Notes: generated from the letters alone by a model not told the origin. 64,000 nucleotides of DNA from Chloroflexota bacterium (GCA_021783095.1 JAJXUG010000019.1:1-64000); one strand, 5' to 3'. Positions 50,294 through 60,233 are shown, counted from the first letter of the stretch. Numbers and translations: made by a program.

Positions 50294-50590
50294 ATGGTCG
50301 TGACGGTTCGGACCCTTCGGCGCAACCTCGCGGACTTCGCGGACCGCGCCGCTCGCGGCGAGAGCATCGTGGTCCTCCGCCACGGCCATCCATGGGCCCT
50401 GCTCCGCCCGCCCCTCCCGGGCGAGCGCTGCAGGGCCCTGTCGGTGACCGCGTTCCGCGACGACCTCCGGCGCGGGCTGCTGCGGGCGCGCCGGGCGCCG
50501 ATCCGGCTGACCTGGCGCGGCGAGCCGCTCGAGGTGGTGGTGTGCGCCGCGCCGTCGGACGTCCTGATCGAGGAAGGGGAGCTCCTGTGA
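50294..50590 (+). CDS. Phd/YefM antitoxin-like protein
   Basis: MVVTVRTLRRNLADFADRAARGESIVVLRHGHPWALLRP. Confidence 0.7.
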   Translation: MVVTVRTLRRNLADFADRAARGESIVVLRHGHPWALLRPPLPGERCRALSVTAFRDDLRRGLLRARRAPIRLTWRGEPLEVVVCAAPSDVLIEEGELL

Positions 50591-51183
50591 CCATCGGCCG
50601 CGATCTCGAAGCCCTGGGCATGCGCGAGGTCCGCGAGCGGATCCGGGCCGTGGTCGCCCGCGTGAGCGACGGGGGTCCGCTGGTGGTCATGCAGCACGGG
50701 GAGCCGGCCGCGGTCCTGATCCGGTTCGACGAGGCGGAGCGCTGGGGCAGGGTCGAGCGCTCACTCGCGGCGCTCCACGCGCTTGAGGTGTACCCGGAGC
50801 TCGTGCGGGGGACCGGGCAGATGGGCGCCGCCGTCCGCGGCGAGCTCAAGCCCACGCGCAGCGCGGTCCGGGGCCTCGACGAAGCGCCGCGCGAGATCCT
50901 GGGGCCGCTCCAGACTGTCCAGATCACCGACCTGCGCGAGAGCCTGGCGGCGCGTCTCGAGGAGGTTGCCGGCGGCCGCGCCCTGACGGTTGTGTCGAGC
51001 GGCCGGTTCGCGGCGACGCTGATCAGCCCGCGCGAGTTCGACCGCCTCCGGGCGCTCGGCCGCGCGGTGTCCTGGTTCTCCGCGGCGGGCCTGGACCTCG
51101 CCTCGGCCGACGAGGCCGGGGTCGCGGCGTTCGTCCGTGAGTACCGCCGCGGCAGCGCGGGGGCGGCCTCGGCCGCCGGCTGA
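50587..51183 (+). CDS. Protein with two Phd/YefM antitoxin-like domains
   Basis: MREVRERIRAVVARVSDGGPLVVMQHGEPAAVLIRFDE and ITDLRESLAARLEEVAGGRALTVVSSGRFAATLISPREFDRL; GTGA overlap with upstream gene. Confidence 0.65.
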   Translation: MTIGRDLEALGMREVRERIRAVVARVSDGGPLVVMQHGEPAAVLIRFDEAERWGRVERSLAALHALEVYPELVRGTGQMGAAVRGELKPTRSAVRGLDEAPREILGPLQTVQITDLRESLAARLEEVAGGRALTVVSSGRFAATLISPREFDRLRALGRAVSWFSAAGLDLASADEAGVAAFVREYRRGSAGAASAAG

Positions 51184-51193
51184 CCCGGAGAGG

Positions 51194-51592
51194 ATGGCGA
51201 TGGCCGGACTGCGCCCCAGACGCCCGCCCCGACGCCGCTGGCTCCCGACGGCGCTGGGCCCGGCCGCCGCGTGGCTGGCGGCGGCGTCGCCCGCCCTGGC
51301 CGCGAACACCGTCCCCAAGGGCGCCCAGCAGGCCCTCGCCCCCGTGACCGCCATGATCGGGACGCTGGTCGCGATCGCCGTCGGCCTCGGGATCGCCGTC
51401 TGCACCGCGGTCATCGTGTGGGGCGGCATCGAGAAGATGCTCGCGGGCTCGAACTCGGAGGCGGAGCACAAGGCGCAGCGCCGCATCAGCAACGGGATCA
51501 CGGGCCTCCTCTGGATGATCGTGGCGTCGGTCGTGGTGTCGGTGATCGCGGCGATCGCGGTCGCCTACGGCCTGATCGAGAAGCCGTTCTGA
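51194..51592 (+). CDS. TrbC/VirB2-like pilin-type membrane protein
   Basis: Signal peptide ending ASPALAANT, two TM segments, GGIEKMLAGSNSEAEHKAQRRISNGITGLLWMIVASVVVSVI. Confidence 0.6.
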   Translation: MAMAGLRPRRPPRRRWLPTALGPAAAWLAAASPALAANTVPKGAQQALAPVTAMIGTLVAIAVGLGIAVCTAVIVWGGIEKMLAGSNSEAEHKAQRRISNGITGLLWMIVASVVVSVIAAIAVAYGLIEKPF

Positions 51593-51607
51593 GCCGGCGA
51601 TGACCCG

Positions 51608-52744
51608 ATGGACGGGCAGGTGGGTCGCCGCTCCGCCGTTCCCGCGACCCTCGCCCGGCTGGCCCGCGCGGCCGGCGTGTCGCCGCTCGCAGTCGCGCTG
51701 CTCGTGCTCGCGGCAGGCGGCGTCGCCTGGGCGCTCGTCCGTCCCGCCGCGACGGCGCCGGACACGGCGGCAACGGCGCCATCGGCCACGGCGGCGCCCG
51801 GCGCAGCGGTGGGCTCGATCCCGATCCTGGGCGATCCCATCCGCGACCTCACGGCCTGGTACGCCGATCGCGTCAGCGACGCCAACCGCGCCGCGCTCGC
51901 GAACCTGCGGGGCCGCCTCCTGACCCCGGTCGACCCGCTCGCCGACGGCCCGGTGATGCGCCTGTACGGCACGATGGTCGCGATCACCATCCCGATCCTC
52001 ACGCTCGGCGGCCTCGCCCTGGGCTTCCTGATCATGACCGGCCAGGCGAGCGGCGATAGGGCGTACGAGGTCCGCTCGGTGACCCCTCGGTTCGTCTCGG
52101 GCGCCGTCGTCGCCCTGCTCGGCGTCTTCCTGGTCAGCGCGCTCGCCCAGTTCACGGGGGCGCTCGACGCGGCCATGGTCGGGGTCTCGCTGCCGGCGGG
52201 CGCCGTCGGCGGGCCGGACGCCTGGCCGGCGGGCGGCGGGGTGTTCGAGGTGCTCGCGAAGGGCGGCTTCGACCCGAGCGTGGCCCAGGGCCCGGGCAAC
52301 TGGAACGACGGGGCCTGGCTGTCGGTGGGACTGCTCGCCGGCATGCTCTCCACCCTCCTCGCGATGGGGGCCTGGGCCCTCGCCGGCGTCGAGCTGCTGC
52401 TGGTGCTGGTCGGGCCCCTGTGCCTCGCGGCGTACGCCCTGACCGCGACCGAGCGGGTCACCCGGCTGTGGCTGCGGGCGCTGGCCGCGACGTACCTGGT
52501 GCGCTTCGCCTGGACGATCGCGTTCGCGCTGTTCAGCCTCATGGCGCTGCCCCACGTCGGGGCCTCGGGCGCCCCGCCGACGCTCGGCGACACGAACCTG
52601 CTGCTCGGGCTCGCGACGGGCGCCCTGGCGATGATGCTGTTCACGCCGCTCGTGCTCGTGCCCCTCGCCCTCGGGACCGTCGGCGCGGTGGCCCAGCGGA
52701 CGGTCGAGGCCGGGCGCCTGGTGATCGAGCGGTACGCGGCGTGA
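51608..52744 (+). CDS. TrbL/VirB6-like polytopic membrane protein
   Basis: 378 aa with many TM segments in T4SS TrbL-like arrangement; follows VirB2-like gene. Confidence 0.6.
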   Translation: MDGQVGRRSAVPATLARLARAAGVSPLAVALLVLAAGGVAWALVRPAATAPDTAATAPSATAAPGAAVGSIPILGDPIRDLTAWYADRVSDANRAALANLRGRLLTPVDPLADGPVMRLYGTMVAITIPILTLGGLALGFLIMTGQASGDRAYEVRSVTPRFVSGAVVALLGVFLVSALAQFTGALDAAMVGVSLPAGAVGGPDAWPAGGGVFEVLAKGGFDPSVAQGPGNWNDGAWLSVGLLAGMLSTLLAMGAWALAGVELLLVLVGPLCLAAYALTATERVTRLWLRALAATYLVRFAWTIAFALFSLMALPHVGASGAPPTLGDTNLLLGLATGALAMMLFTPLVLVPLALGTVGAVAQRTVEAGRLVIERYAA

Positions 52745-54237
52745 ACGGGCGCGGCCGGGTCGAGGTGCCCGAGAACGCGGTCGGCCCGGAGCCGATCGCG
52801 TTCGGGCTCTCTGGCGTCCAGCTGCTCATCTGCGGCGCGGGCGTGATGGCCGGCGCCGCCCTCAACCTGCTGCCGCTGTGGGCGCCGGCGAAGCTCGTCC
52901 TCATGGGGGCAGTCGTCGCGCCGGTCCTCCTCGCAGCCGTCCTGCCGATCCAGGGCGATCCCGCGTACCGCTGGCTGGTCCGCGCCCTCCGGTACCTCCG
53001 CAGCCGCAAGGCGTGGCGTGCTGAGCTGGCGAGTGCCGAGGCCCTCAGCGCAACCGTTGGTGAAGCGGCGCATAAGCCGCAGATAAGCGGCGAGGGCCAT
53101 GCTGCTGGCTCGCCCGTCGCCGGCCCCGAGGCTGGAGGGGGTTGGCGGGCGGGGGACAATACCGGCACAACTGCAAAGGGGGCCCCGTCGCCGCGGGGCG
53201 GTGCGGAGCCGGACACGGCGCCGCTCCCGTCCGGACGGGCCGACGGGCACGAAGAGATGACCGAGCCTCCGCTGTCCCGGCCGCACCTCGTGCGGCCGGA
53301 GGACGAGCCATCAGACGAGACCGCAGCCGCCGCGCCGGCCAGGCGCCCCGCGTCGGGCGCCCCGGTCCCGCACCTGCTGCCGGGCCTGCGGATCGCGTGC
53401 GTGGTCTCGTTCGCGGGCGGGGTGGGCAAGACGACCCTCGCGGTCGAGGTCGCGACCCACGTCGCGGCGCACGCCCGGTACCTCACGCTCGACGGCGAGG
53501 AGCGCGCGCTCCGGGTCCTCCTGCTCGACGCCAGCCGGGTGACGGCGGGGGCGGCGGGCATCCGCCTGGGGCTCGACGGCGGGGCGCTGCTGCGGGCCTC
53601 GAGCCCGGTCGCCTGGCGGCACCCGCGCGCGGTCGAGGACCTCGTCGTCGCGACCCGGTCGGGGCTCGACGTCGCCATCGCGCCCGCCCACCCGACGACC
53701 CTTGGCCCGGAGCTGCAGCCGGAGCCCGAGCGCGACCTGTTCCGGGCGGACCACGTCGACGACCTCATCGAGGGCGCGAGGGCGGAGGGGTACCAGCTCC
53801 TCGTCGTCGACCTCGGCTCGCACCTCGAGGACGGCCACCGGCACGTGCTCGACCGCGCCGACCTGGTGCTCGGGGTCGTCCGGCCCACGCTGGAGTCCCT
53901 CCCTGACGTGCACCGCCTCGCGACCGTCCTGCGCACGATGGGCGCCGGCCGCAGGCTCGAGCTCGTCGCCAGCCAGGCGGACGACGACGGGCTGGTCCGC
54001 GCCCACGCCCACGACGCCGGGGTGCCGGTCGCGGGCGTCGTGCCGTCCCACCCCGCGTTCACCGCGGCCTGTGAGCGGGGCGAGCCCGCGTGGGCGCTCG
54101 AGCCCGCCCTCGAGCCCGCGGTCCGGGGCGTCGCGTCCGCGGTCTGGCCGCTGCTCGCCGACGAGGGCGCACGGCCCCGAGGGCTGCGCGGCCCCGCGCG
54201 CCGCCTCGCTGGCCTGCGCCGCGGGAACGCGCGGTGA
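52741..54237 (+). CDS. PrgI-like membrane domain fused to CpaE/MinD-like ATPase
   Basis: VEVPENAVGPEPIAFGLSGVQLLICGAGVMAGAALNLLPLW...YRWLVRALRYLRSRKAWR (PrgI-like), then VVSFAGGVGKTTLAVEVATHVA (deviant Walker A). Confidence 0.7.
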   Translation: MNGRGRVEVPENAVGPEPIAFGLSGVQLLICGAGVMAGAALNLLPLWAPAKLVLMGAVVAPVLLAAVLPIQGDPAYRWLVRALRYLRSRKAWRAELASAEALSATVGEAAHKPQISGEGHAAGSPVAGPEAGGGWRAGDNTGTTAKGAPSPRGGAEPDTAPLPSGRADGHEEMTEPPLSRPHLVRPEDEPSDETAAAAPARRPASGAPVPHLLPGLRIACVVSFAGGVGKTTLAVEVATHVAAHARYLTLDGEERALRVLLLDASRVTAGAAGIRLGLDGGALLRASSPVAWRHPRAVEDLVVATRSGLDVAIAPAHPTTLGPELQPEPERDLFRADHVDDLIEGARAEGYQLLVVDLGSHLEDGHRHVLDRADLVLGVVRPTLESLPDVHRLATVLRTMGAGRRLELVASQADDDGLVRAHAHDAGVPVAGVVPSHPAFTAACERGEPAWALEPALEPAVRGVASAVWPLLADEGARPRGLRGPARRLAGLRRGNAR

Positions 54238-55535
54238 CGGCGCCGCAGCCGCTCCGCGCCGTGGCACCGCCGCTGTCCGCGGCGACCCTTGGCAGGGTGC
54301 GCCGGATGCTCGTGGCGCGCCTCGCCCCCGAGGTGCTCAACCCCTTCGACCGCACGCCGGAGCGCGAGCAGCTGGTCCGGACGACGATCGCCGCGATCCT
54401 CGAGGACCCCGAGCTCGAGCTCTCGGCGGCGCCCGCCCTGGTCGCCGCGGTCGAGGCGGCGGTCTGCGGCCTCGGCCCGCTGCAGCCCCTGGTCGAGGAC
54501 CCCGAGGTCTCGGACATCCTCGTCAACGGGCACGACGCGGTGTTCGTCGAGCGGGCCGGGCGGCTCGAGCCCGCCGGCGTGCGCCTGGGCTCGGACGCCG
54601 AGCTCGTCGAGATCGCCGAGCGGATCGCCGCGCTCGCGGGGCGCGAGCTCTCCGTCGCCCACCCGATCGTCGACGCCCGGATGGCCGACGGCTCGCGGGT
54701 CAACGCGGTCCTGCCGCCGGTCGGCGGGCCGTACCTCGCGGTCCGCAAGTTCAACCGCCTGCGCCTCGACCTCGCGCCGGGCGGCCGGCACGGGCGCGAC
54801 TGGGTGTCCGAGGGCGGCCTCTCGGCGGAGGTGGCAGACGTCCTCGCCCGCCTCGTCCGCGCGCGGGCGAACGTCCTCGTGGCCGGCGAGACGGGCGCCG
54901 GCAAGACGACGTTCCTCCGCAGCCTCACCGACGAGTTCGACCCGGCCGAGCGGGTCGGCGTCGTCGAGGACACGGCCGAGCTCGCGCTCGAGAGCCCGAA
55001 CCGCTTCAGCCTCGAGACCGTGCACCCGCACGACCTCGGCGCGGGCGAGGCGGAGAGCCGGCTGCTCGACGTCGGCGACCTCGTGGCGAACGCCCTCCGG
55101 ATGCGGCCCGACCGGCTGATCGTGGGCGAGATCCGGCTGCCTCGCGAGGCCTTCTACACGCTCCAGGCGCTCCACACCGGGCACGACGGCTCCGCGACGA
55201 CGATCCACGCCAGCTCCGCCGAGGACGCGCTGTTCCGCCTGGAACTGCTCGCGCGCCAGAGCATGCGGGACCTCACCGTGGCCGACCTGCGGACCTACAT
55301 CGCCCGGGTGTTCGACCTCGTCGTCGTCCTGCGGCGGCTGCGGTCGGGCCGCCGGGTCGTGCGCCAGGTCGCCGCGCTCGAGGGCGTCGACGCCGACGGG
55401 TACCGGCTCGCCGACGTCTTCAGGGCCGACCTCGCGTCTGTCCCCGACGAGGTGCGCTTCGTCCGTGACCTCAAGTGGCAGCCGTCGGAGCGCCTCCGGG
55501 CGCGGCTCGAGGCGGAGGGCGAGCGGTGGACCTGA
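54234..55535 (+). CDS. cpaF: CpaF/TadA-family secretion ATPase
   Basis: VLVAGETGAGKTTFLRSLTDEF, VVEDTAELAL, RPDRLIVGEIRLPREAFYTLQALHTGHDGSATTIHASS. Confidence 0.93.
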   Translation: MTAPQPLRAVAPPLSAATLGRVRRMLVARLAPEVLNPFDRTPEREQLVRTTIAAILEDPELELSAAPALVAAVEAAVCGLGPLQPLVEDPEVSDILVNGHDAVFVERAGRLEPAGVRLGSDAELVEIAERIAALAGRELSVAHPIVDARMADGSRVNAVLPPVGGPYLAVRKFNRLRLDLAPGGRHGRDWVSEGGLSAEVADVLARLVRARANVLVAGETGAGKTTFLRSLTDEFDPAERVGVVEDTAELALESPNRFSLETVHPHDLGAGEAESRLLDVGDLVANALRMRPDRLIVGEIRLPREAFYTLQALHTGHDGSATTIHASSAEDALFRLELLARQSMRDLTVADLRTYIARVFDLVVVLRRLRSGRRVVRQVAALEGVDADGYRLADVFRADLASVPDEVRFVRDLKWQPSERLRARLEAEGERWT

Positions 55536-56407
55536 CGGCCATCGGCGCCGTGGCCGCCGGGATCGCGGTGTTCTCCGCGCTCATGGCGCTTCGGCCCGGC
55601 GCCGCCCGGGCCGAGACGGCTCTCGGCGACCGCGTGGCGGCGTGGCGCGAGGCGCGGATCGGCGCGGCGCGGGAGGAGCTGGCCCGGGCGCGCCTGGACC
55701 TGAGGCCCGGCGCGTACCTCGCGGTCTCGGTCGCGGCGCCCGCGGCGCTCGGCCTGGCCGGCCTCGCGCTGTCGCCGCCGATGGCGGTCCTGGGCGCGAT
55801 CGCAGGCGTCTTCGTGCCCCGCGTCTACGTCCGCTGGCTCGTCGGCGGCGAGGCGCGCGCCGCGGACGACGAGGCGCCGCGGGTCCTGCGCGCGATGGTC
55901 AACCGGGTCGCGGCCGGCGGCACGTACCCCGACCTGTTCGCCGCCGCCTCGGAGGTCGCCCGCCACCGCTGGGTGAAGGCCGACTTCGAGGAGATCCTCG
56001 GGCGCTACTACGCGAACGAGCCGCTCGCCGACGCGCTGGCCGCGATCCGGCCGCGCCAGGCGGGGCGCAACCTCGCGCTCGTGTTCGACGCCCTCACGGT
56101 CCTCGCGGTCACCCACCAGCCGGCGTCCGCCGCGGCGGGCGTGCTCGGCGCGCTCAACGAGGCGGCCCGCAGCAACCAGGCGATCGCCCGTTCGGCGGCG
56201 GCGGAGAGCCGCGGGCTGCGGGTCCAGGCGCTGATCCTGGCGGTCGTCATCCCGGGCCTGTTCGTCTACCTGCTGGTCGCGAACCGGGAGCTCGTCGCGC
56301 CGGTCGTGGACACGACCCTCGGGCGCCTGGTGCTGCTGCCCGCCGCCGCGCTGCTCGAGGTCGCGGGCGTCGTGCTGTCCTGGCGGGCGACCCGCCTGGA
56401 GGCGTAG
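55526..56407 (+). CDS. tadB: TadB-like (T2SS F family) protein
   Basis: T2SSF-like helical domain with TM segments, follows cpaF with overlap. Confidence 0.8.
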   Translation: MDLTAIGAVAAGIAVFSALMALRPGAARAETALGDRVAAWREARIGAAREELARARLDLRPGAYLAVSVAAPAALGLAGLALSPPMAVLGAIAGVFVPRVYVRWLVGGEARAADDEAPRVLRAMVNRVAAGGTYPDLFAAASEVARHRWVKADFEEILGRYYANEPLADALAAIRPRQAGRNLALVFDALTVLAVTHQPASAAAGVLGALNEAARSNQAIARSAAAESRGLRVQALILAVVIPGLFVYLLVANRELVAPVVDTTLGRLVLLPAAALLEVAGVVLSWRATRLEA

Positions 56408-56412
56408 GGGCG

Positions 56413-57324
56413 ATGGACCTGAGCTGGCTCGGCGCCGCCGCCACCGGGACCGCCGCGTTCAGCCTGCTCGTGGCTGTCTTCGCGCCATGGCTGGCCGTGC
56501 CCGCGCGCGACGACGTCGTGCGGGCGGCGGGGCTGCCGCGCGAGCGGTACGAGCGGCTCGTGTCGGCCGAGCGCCCGGCCTGGGAGCGCCTGCTGGCGCC
56601 GGTCGCGGGCTGGGTCGGGGCGCGCGTGCCGGCGCTCGCGAGCCAGGTGTCCGAGCGGGACATCGTCCGGGCGGGCCTCGACCCCGCCGCCCTCCCGCCG
56701 GCCGAGGTGTACGCCGCCAAGCTGGTGCTGGGCGTCGCGGTCCTCGCTGTAGGCCTCGCGCTCAGCCCGTTCCTGCCGTTCGCGCTCGTCGCCGCCCTGC
56801 CGGTCGCCTTCGCCGGGTACGTGTTCCCGACGGAGTACCTCGGCTGGCTGGGCCGCCGGCGGCAGGGCCGCCTTCGGCGCGAGCTGCCGGACCTCCTCGC
56901 GCTCGTCCGGCCGCTCGCCGAGCGCCACGCCCTCGAGCGCGCGTTCTCCGACGTGGCCGACGCGCTCCACCGCGCGACCGGCGGCCGGAACCTGCTCGCC
57001 GGGCAGGTCCGCGGCGCGGTCGCCGCGTACGGCACCGGCGTCGACCTCTACGCCGCGCTGCGCGACGTCGCCGCGGCCGCCGACCTCGAGGACCTCGACG
57101 AGCTCGCGGGGTCGCTCGCCCAGGCCCGGCACCTGGGCAAGGGGGTGGGCGAGGTGCTCGCCGAGCACGAGCGCGGGCTGCGCGACGGCGAGCGCAACCG
57201 GCTCCTGGGCGCCGCGTCGACCGTCCAGCCCAAGCTCGCGGCGATCCTCGCGGGCGTCTACCTGCCCGAGTTCGTGCTGCTGATCGTGGTGCCCCTGTTC
57301 CTCTCCACGCTCGGGCGACTCTAG
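56413..57324 (+). CDS. tadC: TadC-like (T2SS F family) protein
   Basis: ELPDLLALVRPLAERHALERAFSDVADALHR..., TM C-terminus; next to tadB. Confidence 0.8.
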   Translation: MDLSWLGAAATGTAAFSLLVAVFAPWLAVPARDDVVRAAGLPRERYERLVSAERPAWERLLAPVAGWVGARVPALASQVSERDIVRAGLDPAALPPAEVYAAKLVLGVAVLAVGLALSPFLPFALVAALPVAFAGYVFPTEYLGWLGRRRQGRLRRELPDLLALVRPLAERHALERAFSDVADALHRATGGRNLLAGQVRGAVAAYGTGVDLYAALRDVAAAADLEDLDELAGSLAQARHLGKGVGEVLAEHERGLRDGERNRLLGAASTVQPKLAAILAGVYLPEFVLLIVVPLFLSTLGRL

Positions 57325-57339
57325 AAGGGAGGCGAGACC

Positions 57340-57555
57340 ATGCGCGACAAGGTGGACGGCCTGGCCCGGCGGGGCCGGCTCCTGCTCAGGCGGGGCTGGG
57401 CCCTGCTCACCGCCGACGAGAGCGGCCTCACGACCCTCGAGTACGTGATCGCCGCCGGGATCATCCTGGTCGTCCTGTCGGCCGCGATCCTCGCCTGGAA
57501 CAACGGCCTCGCGGCCAAGATCGGCGAGCTCGTGCGGCAGCTCACGGGCGGCTGA
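57340..57555 (+). CDS. Flp-type pilin
   Basis: DESGLTTLEYVIAAGIILVVLSAAILAWNN; G/E/Y pilin-like motif. Confidence 0.75.
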   Translation: MRDKVDGLARRGRLLLRRGWALLTADESGLTTLEYVIAAGIILVVLSAAILAWNNGLAAKIGELVRQLTGG

Positions 57556-57977
57556 TGAGGCGGCAGGGGATCGGCTCGCGGCCCGACCCGCGGCGCGGCG
57601 AGCGCGGCGTGGCGACGGTCGAGGCCGTACTGGTCGTCCCGCTCGTGCTGGTGCCGGTGCTGCTCGGGGTCGTCGTGTTCGGGGGCCTGGAGCACACCCG
57701 CCTGGTCGTCGACGCGGCTGCCGCGGCGGGCGCCCGGCAGGCGGCGGTCGCGGGCGAGGACGGCGCCGCGGTCCGCGACCGGATCGCGGCCGAGCTGCGG
57801 GACGGCGGCGTCGACCCGGCCCGGGCGATGGTCAGCGTCGAGCCCCCGGTCGCCTCCTGGGGCGACCCGATCCGGGTGACGGTCAGCGTGGACGCCCAGG
57901 CCTCGATCCCGTTCCTCGGCAGCTGGCCCGTGCCGCTGCGCAGCGAGTTCGTGACCCGCAGCGAGGTGACCCACTAA
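57555..57977 (+). CDS. TadE-like pseudopilin
   Basis: RGERGVATVEAVLVVPLVLVPVLLGVVVFGGLEHTRLVVDAAAAAGARQAAVAGED. Confidence 0.75.
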   Translation: MRRQGIGSRPDPRRGERGVATVEAVLVVPLVLVPVLLGVVVFGGLEHTRLVVDAAAAAGARQAAVAGEDGAAVRDRIAAELRDGGVDPARAMVSVEPPVASWGDPIRVTVSVDAQASIPFLGSWPVPLRSEFVTRSEVTH

Positions 57978-58468
57978 TGTCCGCGCGGCGCGCGGGCGAG
58001 CGCGGCCAGGTCGCCGTCTACGCCGTCCTGCTTTTCCCGCTGCTCATGCTCGTGCTCTCGCTGGTGCTGGCGGTCGGGACGCTCGAGGGGATGCGCTCGA
58101 GGCTCCGGGCCCAGGTCGACATGGCCGCGCTCACCGCCACCCAGGCGCTCGACGTCCCGGCTCTCGCAGCGGGTGGCGCGCCGCGCCTCGTCCCCGACCA
58201 GGCCGACGCCCTTGCCCGCCAGTACCTCGCGGCGAACCTCGCCGCGTCGTCGAGCCTGCTCGCCGGCTCGCCGGGCGACATCGCGGCGGGGGCCCGCGTG
58301 AGCGTGACGAACACGCCGGGCACCGACCCGATCACGGGTCTCGCCAACACTGCCCCGACGGTCTCGATCGAGATCCGGGCGCCGGTGCGGGTGCCGCTGC
58401 TCGGCCTCGCCGGCCTCGGCCCGGTCGTGACGCTCGATATCGCAGGCTCGGCGGCAGCGAGGACGTGA
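57977..58468 (+). CDS. TadE/TadG-like pilus assembly protein
   Basis: GERGQVAVYAVLLFPLLMLVLSLVLAVGTLEGMRSRLRAQVDMAALTATQAL. Confidence 0.65.
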   Translation: MSARRAGERGQVAVYAVLLFPLLMLVLSLVLAVGTLEGMRSRLRAQVDMAALTATQALDVPALAAGGAPRLVPDQADALARQYLAANLAASSSLLAGSPGDIAAGARVSVTNTPGTDPITGLANTAPTVSIEIRAPVRVPLLGLAGLGPVVTLDIAGSAAART

Positions 58469-59019
58469 AGATGAACGTCCCGCCGCGGTACCGTCTGCCG
58501 ATCGCGATCCTGGCCAGCATCGCCGTAGTGGCAGTCGTCCTCGTGGTGGTCCTGATCGCGAACAGCGGCAGCGCAAACCCGGTTACCTCGCCTGGTGCGT
58601 CAGCCTCCGCCTCGGCCTCGACCGACCCGGGCGCGACGCCCGAGGGTGCCGTGCGCGCGTTCTTCGAGGCGTACGCGAAGGCAGGCCAGACCGACGACCC
58701 GGCCGGCATCGAGCCGTTCGTCACCGGCAAGACGTCGTCGGCTTACCTTTCCGCCGCCGGGTTCCTCCAGGGGCAGAAGGAGAAGGGCAAGGCGTCGGTC
58801 ACGACCGTGCTGCGCCTCGACAACATCACGACCAGCGCCTCGACCGCCGGCGCGGCCACGGTGACGTTCGACTACACCGAGGGCGGCTACAACATCGACC
58901 CCGCGACCGGCTCGCCGCTCGAAAGCCCCATGGTGCTGCCGACGACCAAGGTCGCGGTCACCGTCCGCCAGCTCGGCGGGCGGTGGCTGGTCGACGCCTA
59001 CCAGGCGCAGACGCAATGA
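58465..59019 (+). CDS. Membrane-anchored extracellular protein of unknown function
   Basis: N-terminal TM then low-complexity linker SASASASTDPGATPEG and compact domain. Confidence 0.6.
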   Translation: MKMNVPPRYRLPIAILASIAVVAVVLVVVLIANSGSANPVTSPGASASASASTDPGATPEGAVRAFFEAYAKAGQTDDPAGIEPFVTGKTSSAYLSAAGFLQGQKEKGKASVTTVLRLDNITTSASTAGAATVTFDYTEGGYNIDPATGSPLESPMVLPTTKVAVTVRQLGGRWLVDAYQAQTQ

Positions 59020-60221
59020 CCGCGCTGCGACTCCTCGTCGGCTTCGGGCTCGCGCTCGGCGCGCTGCTCCTCCTGGCGCCCGCCGTCATGGCGTTCGACC
59101 CCAAGGTGTCCGTCTCCCTCCAGACCTGGTCGTCGGACAAGGGCAACGGCTACATCGGCGTGCAAGTCAACGGGCGCTGGGCGCCGCCGGAGCAGGGCGG
59201 CCAGCCCGTCAGGACCGAGTTCTGGTCCGAGTGGCAGAGCCAGGGCAACCCGAGCCCCTTCTGCCACGCCTTCTGGGTCATCGTCCACCGCACCAGCGAC
59301 GGCACTGCGGTCAACTCCGCCAACCCGGAGGCAACCACCGTCTGCGGGCCGCAGTCAGCGATCGGCGTCGCGCCGTCCGGCTTCGCCGACATGAGCCTGT
59401 ACCTCGCGGTCGCGGTCGACCCGGTCACGGCCCCGGCCAGGACCGACCGGGCCGTCACCGCCGAGCTGACGACAGGGTGGCGCGCCTACCTGGGCAAGGC
59501 GATCTCGGCCTACGTGATCCCGAGCTCCGTCCGGGTGGAGCGGTGGACCGCCGACTTCGGCGACGGCACCAGCCGGACCTTTCCGGGTGACGGGACGGAT
59601 AGCCTCTCGACCACCCACCGCTACGATGCCGGCACCTTCGACGTGGTCGCGACCGCCCACGTCACGGGCCAGGCGTACGGCGCCTTCTTCACGCCGGACG
59701 GCGTGCCGCTCGAGCGGGTCGTGCCGTTCGCGCTCGACATCAGCAACAGCGCGACCGGCGTGTCGGCGCTGCCGATCGACTACGTGCCGCCCGTGGTGAC
59801 CGTCGGCGCGAGCCCGTCGGGGGCGCTGCCCGGCGGCACGGCGGTGCCGCCCGACGCCGCCGGGCACGACGCCCTGTGGTGGCCGCGCGGGCTCCACTGC
59901 TCGCTCTACGTGCGGCCGGTCATCGTCACGGAGGGCGTGATGCGCTCGGGTGGGGTCGTCATCGGGGGCGCCAAGACGGTGCTCCTCTCGTACCGCTACG
60001 AGCGGGGCGCGAACGACGCGGCAGACGCCACGCCGACCGGGTCCTACGCCGCCGCCACGCCGGTCGCGATCCAGTGGGACGTGCCGCTCGCGGGCGCCGG
60101 CACGTACCCGGTCCACCTCGTCCTGGCTCTTGAGACCACCTACGCCGACGGCACCGTCCGCGACTCCGAGGTCGCGGGCGACGTCGCGGTCACCGTCGTC
60201 TACGCCGCGGTGAGCCACTAG
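59016..60221 (+). CDS. Secreted protein with PKD-like segment
   Basis: Signal peptide; WTADFGDGTSRTFPGDGTDSLSTTHRYDAGTFDVVATAHV. Confidence 0.6.
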   Translation: MTALRLLVGFGLALGALLLLAPAVMAFDPKVSVSLQTWSSDKGNGYIGVQVNGRWAPPEQGGQPVRTEFWSEWQSQGNPSPFCHAFWVIVHRTSDGTAVNSANPEATTVCGPQSAIGVAPSGFADMSLYLAVAVDPVTAPARTDRAVTAELTTGWRAYLGKAISAYVIPSSVRVERWTADFGDGTSRTFPGDGTDSLSTTHRYDAGTFDVVATAHVTGQAYGAFFTPDGVPLERVVPFALDISNSATGVSALPIDYVPPVVTVGASPSGALPGGTAVPPDAAGHDALWWPRGLHCSLYVRPVIVTEGVMRSGGVVIGGAKTVLLSYRYERGANDAADATPTGSYAAATPVAIQWDVPLAGAGTYPVHLVLALETTYADGTVRDSEVAGDVAVTVVYAAVSH

Positions 60222-60233
60222 GGGAGGGAAGCG

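Noticed and set aside
51023-55208. Large minus-strand ORFs (510, 573, 855 aa) across the pilus locus
   Set aside because: Fully antisense to well-supported CpaF, PrgI-CpaE and TrbL-like genes; low-complexity composition.
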